Assembly (NCBI GenBank): GCA_028564675.1
Contig: JAOVVO010000216.1
Coordinates: forward strand, 1 to 64,000
DNA: 64,000 nucleotides
Reading direction: 5' to 3'
From: Onchocerca lupi
Taxonomy: Eukaryota > Nematoda > Chromadorea > Rhabditida > Onchocercidae
Part shown: positions 41,593 through 52,478 of the stretch, in pieces
Layout: each line of letters begins with the position of its first letter
How positions within the stretch are numbered: the first letter of the stretch is position 1
Position numbers and translations under genes: made by a program
Notes under the pieces: model-generated
What the model was told of the DNA's origin: nothing
Database searches by the model: none
Seen by the model: the letters and a program-made list of their open reading frames with translations, nothing else

Positions 41593-41635
<43 letters not shown>

Positions 41636-44600
41636 GATATGATAATGCTAAAATGATAATGATAGATAAAAATAGCCAAATTTTGAAACTATTCCGGAAA
41701 ATCGAAGAAATTGATGATTGTTTTTTGATAGATGTTTGAATAGATAAATTCTAATACATTGACAATAATCTTAGCGCTGATAAGCAAGATTGTAAAATTG
41801 TATCATTTTAAGTAATCATGTTAATATTATTGATATTTGACGTGAATTCCGTGATCATTTCAGGTAATGAAACGTGGTAGTAGCATTGTAACAAGCGTTG
41901 ATAGCTGTTCATCACCTATGTGTACATTCGGACGTGATTACGTGTATTCATTACATCAAAACGTGAAAGCTTCTTTGTTATACGGTAAAAATAACGTTAC
42001 CGCAGCGATATCACCCGATGGGCCACCAATGAAGGGTTATCTATCATTGCATCAGAATTCACCTGGAAATGTTACAGTCAAATGGTCACCTAATCAGTTG
42101 ATACATTCAAGGTTTTAATCATTTGCATACACATATTTATTAATCAATTTTGCTTTTTATCAATTATTTTTTATCAGTTCCTTATCAATTCATCGATCTT
42201 ATCTATTAAATTGTTTAAAAATGATATGATACGAGAATCGATGTATGTTATATCAATACATAAATTGGATTAAACACAATTACAATGTGATATTTTTTGA
42301 TAATGTATAAATTTAGCTCACAACCATCCTCTGCTTCTTGCGATGATATTCCTTGTTTTGATGGTGATTGGCTCTGGCGACATATTATCAATATCAATAT
42401 CAATGATATCATCTACATACATATACATCAGTATAGTTAGTCTTTCATCAACAATACTTTTTTGCTCAATTTCATTAATTCATCAATTTTTGTAACTTTC
42501 AAATGAAATTCGAAATTTTTTGTTTTTGTTCATTTATCGACAAAGATGGAAAAAAGAAGAGCACAATTTTGTGAGTGATAATAATCTTTGAATGAAATTC
42601 TAATTATATGATTGATAATCTCAGTGATAATGATCTTAAATCATGAAATTCTTGGCAAAATTGGCTAGATTATTTAAGGGAAAAGAAAGATTGAAATCAA
42701 ATTTCAGAAATTTTATCGATAAGATCATTAGTTTTATTTGATGATGAAGAAAGAGAGTGATAATTCAGGTGAGAATTTGCCGACAACATTAATTTTCGTT
42801 GGTGGTGATGGTGTGCAACAATCACCGATGGAATTTCCGGCTGGCCATCATGTTTTGGCCTTTCTTTCCTGTCTCGAAAGTGGTTTAGCACCGTATAATC
42901 GACTTGATCCACCCTTATGGATTTCCAAAGAGAAAGGTTATTTGTCAATAATTTCATTAAATAAAATTATTACAGCCAATTTAAGTGATTTATGTTGTAA
43001 AAATGAAAAAATTTATTAAAACTTTTCACTATATTGATTATCTAGACTGAAAAATAAATTCACGAAAAAATTGAAATCCATGCATATATTATTGCGAAAC
43101 AATTGAAATCGTAAATGAAATGAAAAAGTCGTAAATGCAATATTAAATCATTCCTGATACACTCGAAATTTACAAACTATTCCCTATGCTATGCTTTTAA
43201 TGCTGAAGTATCATTCTTTTTGCTTGCGATGATCGTAATTTAAATTACGAACAATTACTCATTGATGATGAAATAATAATCCAATTTAAGGTAAAATTCT
43301 GCCAAAATTACGACGACGAAGTTCAACGAATTTTGATGCAATTTCGAAGACAAGCTCTAATGAAGAATTGATATTGCATGATTATGTATTTCGTATTGTA
43401 CCTACCTGTACACCTCCTCTATTACTCAAAGAGCCAAATGTTTTCGATGAAACTACAATGCGTGAAATATTCACAACTGATGATGATTCGATCGCTAAAT
43501 TAAGGCCGAACTTTTTGCCTTTTTATTTAACAATAATTTATTGTTTCAATTGAACAACAAACTTTTTTTTTTTTCCTTAAAATGACCAATTGAATGAGCG
43601 AAAAGTTGGAAATTTTAAAATAGTAAATTCGTTGATTTTACTTCTGATGTTTTGCAGAAAAAGAGACGAGAAACGAGCGGTAAGTGAAAGTGAAGTGGAC
43701 GAACTTATGAGGTTGGTTAAAACTTAGAATAAAATAAACTCAAAATAAAATCATAAATCATAAACCAATCATTTAACGAATTAATCATAATCATTTTTAT
43801 AATCATAAACTCAAAATTATTTATTATAATTACGGATCCTCAATTCCGTCATTGGAAAATAAATTCTCAGATATATTTTTATGTATTATGACTATGTAGG
43901 TTGAAAAAATTCTGGAAATATTTACCGGATGGAATAATAAAACTTGTTTACATATAAAATGAATCCTTAGCAAAGGAATTAATTAATATAATGATAGATT
44001 CAAGAAATTTGGTTTTTCATTTATGAAATTATGATAATATAAATATGATCCAAAAAATTTAGCTAAAATTATTTTTGGATGTGAAGTAAAATCCTACATT
44101 TAATTGATTATAGCATATATTTTAAAAAATTTTATCAAATTTTCCTGAATTTGCAGACAAAATATCAAAAAAGCATGTTCATCTATGAGAATGCAAATTT
44201 TAGCTCGAACTTTCTATGGATGTAAGTTTCAAATTTCCTTAAGTTTGGCTTTGTAATTCATAAACATTTTCGGAAAAAATAATCTTTCATTAATTTTTTA
44301 CATCCTTCATCTATCATGATCATTGCTGTTGCAAAAAAATCACAGATTATTTTGCCATATTTTCCATTATTCCAGAAATCATATCAAGATATGAAGCATA
44401 GATTCGGAATATTGAAAGAGAAATTTAGAATAAAAGCAAACTTGAGATTTTTTGATTTGAAAATTTTCTTTAATTTCTCTTTTTTTTTTCTTTGCAACAT
44501 ATCTTATTTATCAATTTTTTCTAATCATATCAATCTTACCACCTATTCCTTCAATCCTATCAATTCTAATTTCGATTTCTTCAATCCTATCAATTTTTAA

Positions 44601-47600
44601 TCATCTAGACGTCATTTGTTGCATCTTTTTTTTTTTTGTTTTTTGTTTTATGGTATTTATTTAACCTCTGAACCCTAATCTTTTTAATAATATCAGTGCA
44701 AATGATTATAATTAATGTAACTCATTTATAGGGTTAGCATATTGCGGTCATTTGCGCACCATTCGAAATCATCTGGCGTGTTTGATAGATTCAAAAGCGG
44801 TGGTAGAAGAAACAACTGGTCCGGTTAATGAAGATTTCTGGAAAGAATGCCGGAATTCGAAATCTGTTAGTGTTTTTCTTTTTTTGGTCCGGTTAATGAA
44901 GATTTCTGGAAAGAATGCCTGTTAGTGTTTTTTTTTCCTTTTCTTTACCTGAAGTTTTCGTTCATGATTAATGTTAGTTGATTTTTAAAAATGTTACCGT
45001 TGTTATCAGGAGAAGATGGAAAAAGAATTCTTATCACGAACTTATCGATATGGTATCAATGGAATGGAACCTTCTAAACTTCGACGTAAAGTTTGGCCTT
45101 ATCTGCTAGGCTTAGTAAGTTGGACGCAAGATTTTGAACAACTTAAGAATACATATCGTGCGAAATACTATAACGATGTAGTGGAATGGGAAAAAATTGA
45201 AAAAATTATACGTGAACGTGATCAAGAAGCATTCGCAGCCGGTTAATAAGTTTTTATTTTTTTATTTTTTACTTTTTTTTTTTTGTTGGATTAAGAAAAA
45301 ATCCATTTTTGAGGAAAAAGAATTTGAGAGAAAAAATCCATTTTTGAGGAAAAAGAATTTGAGAGAAAAAATCCATTTTTAAGGAAAATAAATTTGAGAG
45401 GAAACGAATTAAAAATGCAACAAAAAGTATTTTTTTTTTTAAAATATTTTGCAAATTTAATTTTTCTTAATTCAATTTTAAAATTTATCTATCTATCACT
45501 TTTATTCAAATATGATTAATATCAAAAGACTTATTTTGAATGCAAAAACTAATTTTTCATCAGATGATAAAAGTGATTAAATTCTAAACAGATAGCATCA
45601 AATCTGTTAATGTGGTGATAAAATGATTAGAACATCACTTTCAAGAAAAGTAGGAAGAAAAAATTTAAATTTTAATTATCTGAAACTAATTCCAATAAAC
45701 GAATATTTCTAGCCCGATTTCGATATCATACTTTAAACGCTGAAACTAATGTGTCATTTCAAGAAACATCGTTGAACAATGAAGTATTCGAGGAAAGTGA
45801 CGAAACAGATAGAGGCGAGAAGCATAGCGAAGAGGTAATCATCATTGATATAATTTTATCATTGATAAAATTTTTTATTCGTCATAGATGTTTTAATAAT
45901 GCGATCTTTTTTACTTGGCTTTTTCAAAAGTTATGTCAAATTTTTTTCGCAAATTTTTGCCAGAAAATGCATTTCCTGTTCAAAAAGATATAATTCAACA
46001 ACCATTTTTGGACAAATTTTAGGATGATTTGTTGGCAAAATTTAGTGCCAATTTACATCGTATCGAGAAGGATGTGGAACGATGTGATCGAAGTTCCACT
46101 TATTTTGCCAAAAAAGAAAATTTGCAAAAGTTAAAAACGATAATGTGTACGTATGTTTGGCGGAATTTAAACGAAGGTTACACGCAAGGAATGTGTGATC
46201 TGGCGGCTCCATTATTGGTCATCCTTGATGACGGTATGTTCAATTTGCTGGACAAATAAGATTGTAATTCCTAAAATCATCCTTGATGTTATTAAGTTCA
46301 ATTTCTAAACAAATAAGACTGTAATTCCTAAAGTCATCCTTGATGACGCTCAATTATTGATCATTTCTGATAGCGATAGGTTCATTTGCTGGACAAATAA
46401 GATTATAATTTAATTGCTGGACAAATAATTTTGTAATCTCTAAGAGAGAAATATAATTTTTATCTTTACCAGTAGTACAGATAGAATTTTCCTGAATGAC
46501 AATATAAATATTTAATAATTACTTTATTATTTAAATGTATTGCAAAAATATTCCAACAAAATTACTGTGGCTATCGTAATAAAAGGTACTGTATATTTGA
46601 CAAAAATCATACTGTACAGGGAAATTGGATATTCATAGTATCGAACTAAACAAAAGGATGAATGGAATGTTCGCAGTAAAAAGAAAGTAAAATCAAATAT
46701 ACAGTATCCTTTTATTATGATTCACTAAAAAGCTAATTGATATCAAATTTTTTCTGATATATTATCATCATTTCTTTTTTTTTTTTGATATGTTATCATT
46801 ATAGAACCACTGGTATTGGCATGTTTTGATCGGTTGATGCTTCGAATGAAGCAAAATTTCCCGCAAAGAACTGGAATGGACGATAATTTGGCTTATATGA
46901 ATTCTCTCTTACAGGTTTCTTTTTTCTTCTTTCCGATCGATATTTCTTAGTGATCATCATCATTTCTTAGTAAACTTTTTTTCTAAGCCTAAGCTAAACA
47001 TTGCAAAAATAGAAGAAAAACAGTTAAAATAGACTAAATTTAAAAACAAAAGAAAGAAATGATATCTAAAACGTATAAGAAAAAAAAAAAATATTAAACG
47101 AACTAAACTTGAATCATTATGATCAATGAAACTATCTTGTCTTAAGAATTGCTTACTTTTGATTTTATTTTAGGTAATGGATCCAGAATTTTTCGAATAT
47201 ATTGCTAAAGATGGTGATGCAACACATCTTTCATTTACTTATCGATGGTTTTTGCTTGATTTTAAACGAGGTTTGTTTCATTCTTTCTTCATTTTTGATA
47301 ATTAATTTCTTGATAGTAATCTTAATTGTCTTGGTTTTTTTAATTTATGAATTTTAAAATTTCATCTATTCATAAGTAGTTTTAAATTTTCAAACAAATT
47401 ATTTAGTAAATAAATAAATAAATAAAATTATGATTAAATAAGTAATCGAATTGCTATATCAAAAAAAAAATAATAATTTATAATTTTTAGAATTTACCTA
47501 TTCACAAATATTTCGTGTTTGGGAAGTAATTTGGGCAGCATCATCACTTGTCACCACACATTTTCATTTATTCTTCGCCCTAGCTATGATCATCGCATAT

Positions 47601-48025
47601 CGTCACATAATTATTGATAATCGAATGGATTTCACTGATGTTATCAAATTTTACAACGGTTAGTAAAATATGTTATTAAAATTAATGTTATTGATTTTTT
47701 TGAAATTTTTTGCTAAGCATTTTTTGAAAAAAAAAAAAAAAAAAAGAGAAAATAGCTTTCCAATTAAACTAGAAAAACGATTTGAATATTTTCAAATGAT
47801 TTTTCGCAATCTTTGGACGATACTTTTTTCATCATTCAACATTGTTAATTTGATTTGCCGTTACAAAAAGAAATTTTAAAAAACTTAAAATTAGAAAAAA
47901 TTGAATTAAAATTTTTAGAAATGGCAGAAAGGCATAATGTGGATGAACTATTGGATTCAGCTCGGAATTTACTGGAACGTCTACAGCTAATTATTATGGA
48001 ACTTGAACCAATCAAGAATGATTAG
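36186..48025 (+). CDS. tbc-8: RUN and TBC domain Rab GAP (TBC-8 / SGSM family)
   Basis: Rab GTPase-activating protein; in C. elegans TBC-8 acts with RAB-2 in dense-core vesicle maturation. Twenty exons: 36186-36401, 36766-36841, 37139-37298, 37584-37673, 37873-37946, 41387-41532, 41864-42111, 42317-42435, 42769-42936, 43291-43504, 43658-43711, 44157-44221, 44732-44865, 45010-45241, 45713-45834, 46023-46233, 46805-46914, 47174-47270, 47491-47658, 47919-48025; 936 residues, phases closing throughout. A Ser-rich N-terminus precedes a RUN domain (about 80-215: VKIIMEESVNRK, VEQCLLDGLKRRLLG). A PH-like SGSM middle follows (SLHQNVKASLLYGKNNV, LHDYVFRIVP), then a TBC domain (about 605-910). Both catalytic fingers are present: Arg726 in IEKDVER and Gln761 in GYTQGM, so an active GAP is expected. 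The insert inside the TBC domain is far shorter than in human SGSM2. Exon 10 has no in-phase GT donor; a GC donor at 43505 is assumed. More 5' exons are possible. Confidence 0.93.
36364..36610. repeat. 71-bp tandem repeat across the tbc-8 exon 1 donor
   Basis: GACGT-headed units start at 36364, 36435, 36506 and 36577, spaced exactly 71 bp. The first unit covers the last 38 bases of exon 1, the GAGAG/GTAATG donor and the start of intron 1. Copies 2 and 3 keep the exon-like part (GAACGTCTAT...ACACGTTAAAAAGAGAG) but read GATGATG where copy 1 has GGTAATG, so they lack the donor GT. Confidence 0.92.
38815..38910. repeat. 30-bp tandem repeat, three copies, tbc-8 intron 5
   Basis: ACAAATTAATCAATGGATCA-type units recur at 30-bp steps (cores at 38821, 38851 and 38881) in the largest intron of tbc-8. 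They are non-coding and little diverged. Confidence 0.85.
39815..40160 (+). promoter_or_regulatory. Cluster of 11 TGCATG motifs in tbc-8 intron 5
   Basis: TGCATG occurs four times at 39833-39850 and seven times at about 40068-40160, all in the sense direction of tbc-8. UGCAUG is the binding word of Rbfox-family splicing factors (FOX-1 and ASD-1 in C. elegans). The cluster sits inside the 3.4-kb intron between exons 5 and 6, a typical place for splicing enhancers or silencers. Part of the density comes from a local repeat (GCATGCATGTGAAAATT). Confidence 0.5.
41594..41633. repeat. A40 homopolymer
   Basis: An uninterrupted run of about 40 A begins some 60 bases after tbc-8 exon 6. It is among the longest A tracts in the window; its exact length is likely polymorphic or uncertain in the assembly. 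Confidence 0.8.
44818..44940. repeat. Duplication of the tbc-8 exon 13 end and donor
   Basis: The 34 bases GGTCCGGTTAATGAAGATTT...GAATGCC at 44818-44851 (exon 13) recur identically at 44886 in the following intron. In the copy, about 13 bases (CGGAATTCGAAAT region) are missing and the next bases again read TGTTAGTGTTTTT, so the copy keeps a donor-like GTTAGT. Confidence 0.9.
45295..45401. repeat. 35-bp tandem repeat, three copies, tbc-8 intron 14
   Basis: Units containing ATCCATTTTTGAGGAAAAAG start at 45301, 45336 and 45371, exact 35-bp spacing. The open frames on both strands here are by-products of the repeat. Confidence 0.9.
46219..46435. repeat. 57-58-bp repeat across the tbc-8 exon 16 donor
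   Basis: TCATCCTTGATG recurs at 46219, 46277 and 46334, with a degenerate further copy near 46360. Unit 1 spans the last 15 bases of exon 16 (VILDD), the GTATGTT donor and the intron start with CAATTTGCTGGACAAATAAG. Later units lost the donor GTATG. Confidence 0.88.
46573..46721. mobile_element. MITE-like foldback element, tbc-8 intron 16
   Basis: Inverted arms of about 29 bases: left 46573-46600 (ATCGTAATAAAAGGTACTGT...) and right 46693-46721, whose reverse complement is ATCATAATAAAAGGATACTG.... They differ by one substitution and one extra base. About 90 bases lie between them with no coding capacity. The size and terminal inverted repeats fit a non-autonomous DNA transposon remnant, but I see no clear target-site duplication. 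Confidence 0.45.
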
Positions 48026-48372
48026 TGATACTATTGATTTAGTTGAAATATGATAGTTTTGAAATTTTGTAAATACTCCAAAAAAAAAACTTTTCTTTTA
48101 TTCCAAAAAGATAAAAAAAAAAAAAAAAAAAAAACTCTCTTCAGTAATACAAAGCAAGTAGAAGATAACTTTTAAGATTATAATTTTAGAAAAATGAAAT
48201 TTGCATGACCTCGATGCTCAATTTTTGAATGATGAAATGACAGTAATGGAAGTTTTCTGAAATGCAATCATGAATGCGAGCAATTAGTGTAATATTTCAA
48301 TTTTAATTAAAATTCAATAGATTTTCGATTGTTTATGAATTTCTAACAAACAAATGTTCCAAAAAAAAAAAA

Positions 48373-48598
48373 AGGTTGAAATATGTGAATTACTTAATTA
48401 ATTAATTACTTCAGTTCATATTGTTGACATAAGGCTATTAATTTAAACTATAAGTCTTTGATTGTGATTTTAAATATCAAAAAAATTTTAAATATCAAAA
48501 AAATCATAGTCAAAGTTTATAGTTTAAATTAATAGCTTTGTATCAACAACATGAATCGAAGTAATTAAATAAGTACTAATTCACATAATTCAACTTTT
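48373..48598. mobile_element. 226-bp foldback (long inverted repeat) downstream of tbc-8
   Basis: The left arm (48373-48473: GTTGAAATATGTGAATTACT... through CTATTAATTTAAACTATAA) pairs with the right arm (48491-48598) along about 100 bases with scattered mismatches. The outer ends merge into an A run on the left and a T run on the right. The centre repeats TTTTAAATATCAAAAAAA directly. It starts about 350 bases after the tbc-8 stop. It could be a foldback transposon remnant or a source of double-stranded RNA. Confidence 0.6.
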
Positions 48599-50160
48599 TT
48601 TTTTTTTTCTATACTGCATATCAGCACAAAATTGTGCGATTATTTTTCTAGTATTAATATACAAATATTTTCTATCATTTCATTGATTCGATGTATTTTG
48701 TCCTTCTGTGATCTCGATTTTCCTATCAGTCAATTCTTATCATCAATCAATCTTCGATTTATTTCTGTCTGAATTTTCATGATTATTTTTTATTTTTATT
48801 GCTATTTTTAAAATTTTTTAAATCTCACTGCGAAAATGATCAGATAACTACAGAAATGAGACAATCAGCTGTTATTTTTAATTAATTTAATTAACCTTCA
48901 ATTAATTTAAACATTGATTAATAGAGATTCTTTACAAAGGTAGCTTTCTTATTATTGATTCTTTATTATCGAAATAAAAAAGATTGTTTCATTCCTGAAA
49001 TATAAATTACAGTTTTTTTTTTTTTTAAGAATAGAAAATGACACTTGATTTTCTTATTATCAATCAAATTTTCAATTATCAGTATCTCTGATAGTTGAAA
49101 TTTCTGATAACAACAGAGGCAATTAAAGAAGTTCATATCAAGCGAAAATTCAATCAAAAATCAAAATTGAACAATTTGGGAAGTTTTTTTTTGTAGTAAT
49201 GAATCAAATCACTAAAATACTTAATTTTTGTATTAGTTTATCGATTCGAAACTATAATAAACATGAGCAATATTTGCTTCGTAGCAGGTTCGAATTTTTT
49301 TTCAAAAAAAAAGAAAAGAAAAAAGGAATTTTGTTATTTTCAAATTCTATCTTTTAAATCTTGTAATTCTTCGAAATGAAATTAATTACTTCATTGTCTA
49401 TTGTATTCTTGAAATTGATGCTAATTGGAATACAGTAGCAACAATGATAAAAAAACTGAAAATTATCCATTCGTTTGAAGCCCAACAATTTTCTCACTTT
49501 CATCTGTAATTTATATTTCATGTATTTGTCTTCATAGAATTCGAAAAATTCTTGTAAAAGCATAAACTGTTCATATCTTCTGTTATCACCGTGTTATTGT
49601 GGAAAGAATATGATACGAATGATAATCAAGAAACTAATGGAATCATTAATCAGTAATCCGATTAGATTCATCTGATACTATCCATTTTATTTTTTTTTTT
49701 TTTTAACGCTTATGAAATTTTTATTCATTGTAAGACAAGATAGATTTTGTTTACCAAATCGAAAGTGTAGTGCTCGCAATTTTTTCATCATTCTAATTTT
49801 AATAGTTTAATTAAATGATTCTTTTTCTGTCTTTTTTTTTTTTTTTTTTTCCAAATATATGAATCAATCAAAAGCCCTGAACCAAATGTCATGTAATTTT
49901 TCATCATACATTTGAAATTCCCGATTTTCTTCCTTAATAAATTCACTTCTGAAACATATGTATGAATCCGTGAGTTTATCAGAAGTTCATGTTTTATAAC
50001 AAAATTATATCATCCGGTATTTTTATTTATTTGCTGGATAATTTGAAAGACTTTGCTTTTTCTCCCAAAAATCTCTATTCTAATTAATGGTACGAAATAA
50101 CAAGGAGAAGAAGTGATCTAACTGATTAAATAATTCCCGAATATTAATTACTACAAAGGT

Positions 50161-50333
50161 CAATTTATTGGAACATAGAAACTTGACCAGAATTTGTGAC
50201 AATTCATTGGAATACAGAAACTTGACGTAAATTTGCGACAATTCATTGGAATACAGAAACTTGACGTGAATTTGCGACAATTCATTAGAAAATAGAAATT
50301 TCACATAAAATAGAATTTGCGCCAATTCATTGG
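50161..50333. repeat. 39-bp minisatellite, four to five units
   Basis: CAATT(C/T)ATTGGAA units start at 50161, 50200, 50239, 50278 and, after a 45-bp step, 50323. Because 39 is divisible by three, the minus strand shows a 13-residue periodic open frame (FLYSNELSQI...). I regard that frame as a product of the repeat, not a gene. Confidence 0.9.
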
Positions 50334-50582
50334 GTGAATATAGGCATCATTTTGAGATTGGCCAAAAATTATTGAACAATTAGGATCAAGTTTTGTTGTC
50401 ATTTAACCATCGCATCAAAAGAAACAATAAGTACTGTCAAGGAATCATAACTATATCTTTTCATCAAACTTTAAGCTTCCCGAATTTGACCATTGTGAGA
50501 AGAATTAAGAATCACATTGGGGAGCTTCTATCAATCAGATTCATGATTATTAATTTAATTTAACAAATAGAAAGATTCACAG

Positions 50583-50716
50583 CTAAATGTAGAGTAAGAA
50601 CTGTGAATGATGATGATGCATCACTGTCGATGAACCTTCTAACTAACAATAGATCATCAGAATGGTATTCTGCATCGTCATCTATTCTTCAAATTGCTTC
50701 AGAAGGCGCTTCTTAG
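50583..50716 (+). CDS. Candidate terminal exon, unrecognised (low confidence)
   Basis: After GATTCACAG a plus-strand frame reads KCRVRTVNDDDASLSMNLL, then NNRSSEWYSASSSILQIA and a TAG stop. The composition (Asp, Ser, Asn, Trp) resembles a real disordered C-terminus more than the surrounding noise. The antisense frame is also open here (RIDDDAEYHSDDLLLVRRF), so the strand is uncertain. No upstream exon was found and no family is recognised. Confidence 0.22.
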
Positions 50717-51025
50717 ACAATTGTTCAATTATCATTAACTTTCCCATTCATTTCATAGATTGCAGACCAATATATCAGCTTCATGAAAGTAATTAAATCT
50801 CTCTTAATCTTTCATTATTGAGGGCTCCCGATGTTTGGAAATGAAGCTTTTTTTTTTTTTTTTTCAAGTTCAAAAGTGAATCGTTCTGATAGATATATTT
50901 CCTTCCATATGTTTCAAAAATTTAACAATCCCTGCGAGTTTCGACAATATTTAACCAATGGTATTGCATATAGAAAAATAATCTTCGTCCCTTGAAAGGC
51001 TCCAATTAGAACCATGCTAAAACCG

Positions 51026-51065
51026 TTGGCAGGAAACCTCATCAATCAATACGGTTACCTGCCAA
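51026..51065. other. Short hairpin, 13-bp stem
   Basis: TTGGCAGGAAACC (51026-51038) and GGTTACCTGCCAA (51053-51065) are inverted copies with one mismatch, around a 14-base loop. It is a clean stem, but too short for a canonical microRNA precursor. Confidence 0.5.
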
Positions 51066-51365
51066 TTTGTCAACAAAATTCAGTTAGGTCAAAGATCGTT
51101 TTCAGTGTCACACTCTTCAACAGTGAGAAGCTGGCAATGTCAACAAAAAAAAAAAAAAAAAAAAAAAAAAAAACATCATCCCTGTCCTTTAGAACTTATT
51201 GCTTAAGGAGAGAATGGTAGTATACAAAAGAAAAATCTAGTTAGAGAAATCATAAAAATCCAAAATAAAAAAAATCATTATCAAAATTTGTTACCCATTC
51301 TGTACGCATTCCTCAGTATCAAAATATGTCTCGTTGGTATTAGTAATATGGATCATCTTTCGCAG

Positions 51366-51443
51366 TGCTTGCAAATCGCAAGTCGCATGTTACGATGGAT
51401 TGACGAGTGATGATGAACGGATTAGAAGTCGAATTCTTCGAAG
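51366..51443 (+). CDS. Candidate internal exon, unrecognised (low confidence)
   Basis: Seventy-eight bases bounded by an acceptor-like TTTCGCAG and a donor-like AAG/GTGAAT, with one open frame (ACKSQVACYDGLTSDDERIR then SRILR). It stands out as GC-richer than its flanks. No partner exon was identified; it could belong with the candidate at 50583-50716 only if the gene order differs from the simple one, since that piece ends in a stop. Confidence 0.18.
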
Positions 51444-52472
51444 GTGAATTTTTCCATGTAAACAAACTTGTAATTATATCAAATTCTTCTATTTAACTAT
51501 TCTTGCCTAACATTATAAATGCAGAAAAGCCTTTTCATGTTATAAAAAAACTATTAAAATATAGATAATGGTTATTGTCTTAAATCTTATCACCCCAAAT
51601 CTGCTTAATTCATTTCATTCAAGATACTTTGACAAAATGAACAGTGCCAATTGAGAAATCATAAATTTAAATACGTACTGGAAACGAATGGAGCATGTAA
51701 ACTGGAGTAAAGCTTCCAAAAAGTATAGCGTTTACGATTAATCAAGCATACAGTAATGTAAATGTACCATATGCATGTGAGGTTTATATTAGAGGTTCAT
51801 ATCTGTAAAATCAGGAAACTTCTTTTTTCCAAAGATTCAAGAAAACTGTGGCAAAATGTTCTAAACCAACAATTATGCTTCATTGCTAACCAATAAACGA
51901 GCAACAACATCAACAATGGGATATATCAGTCAAAAATAAATGACAGAAACAATTAACAATGGATTTCCATTTTCAGTAAAAAAAACAGAAGAATCACTGG
52001 CATGACTTGATAACCGCAAAACAAATATGATACGAACAGGAACACTCAAGAGAATATTGTTGATATTTCCTCATGTTTCTCAAATATTTAATGTTAGCAA
52101 GACTAGACTTTTCTACTCGTGCGTCTACACCAGATTCATCTCCCGAATATGGAAGAATTACAGGATAGTTCTAAAGACAACAAACAATGGGATTTTAAGA
52201 GAAATAATTCTTTTCTAAAAACATATCCGCTACTTTGTACAAATGTCTATAAAAAATGACATGAATTTTATAAATATTCCAAAAGCATATCTACATATCT
52301 TTTTATTGTGAGGTTCTAGAAATTATAAATAGAACTATTTTAGAAGTATGAAATATGAAAAAATCTGACTGAAGTCGTCGTCAAAATACTTTATAATCCA
52401 TATATACTGTGCTGTGAGTTATCGATCTGCACCTGCAATTTAAATATTAAACTAAATTCAGCCTAACACATA

Positions 52473-52478
52473 TTTATT
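52473..52478 (-). promoter_or_regulatory. Poly(A) signal of RRN3
   Basis: AATAAA on the minus strand about 210 bases after the proposed RRN3 stop codon. It supports ending the gene by read-through of the last exon rather than by a further exon, but by position only. Confidence 0.4.

Noticed and set aside
42738..42768. Upstream open sequence MMMKKESDNS before tbc-8 exon 9
   Set aside because: It cannot be joined in phase to exon 8 with good sites; the AATTCAG acceptor at 42768 with the GTTAGT donor at 42436 fits phase and homology.
49275..49300. GGTTCGAAT, resembling a tRNA B box
   Set aside because: No A box, no acceptor stem or anticodon arm can be drawn around it.
50080..50325. 81-codon minus-strand frame with a repeated FLYSNELSQI motif
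   Set aside because: The 13-residue period is exactly the 39-bp minisatellite; the frame is open because the unit length is divisible by three.
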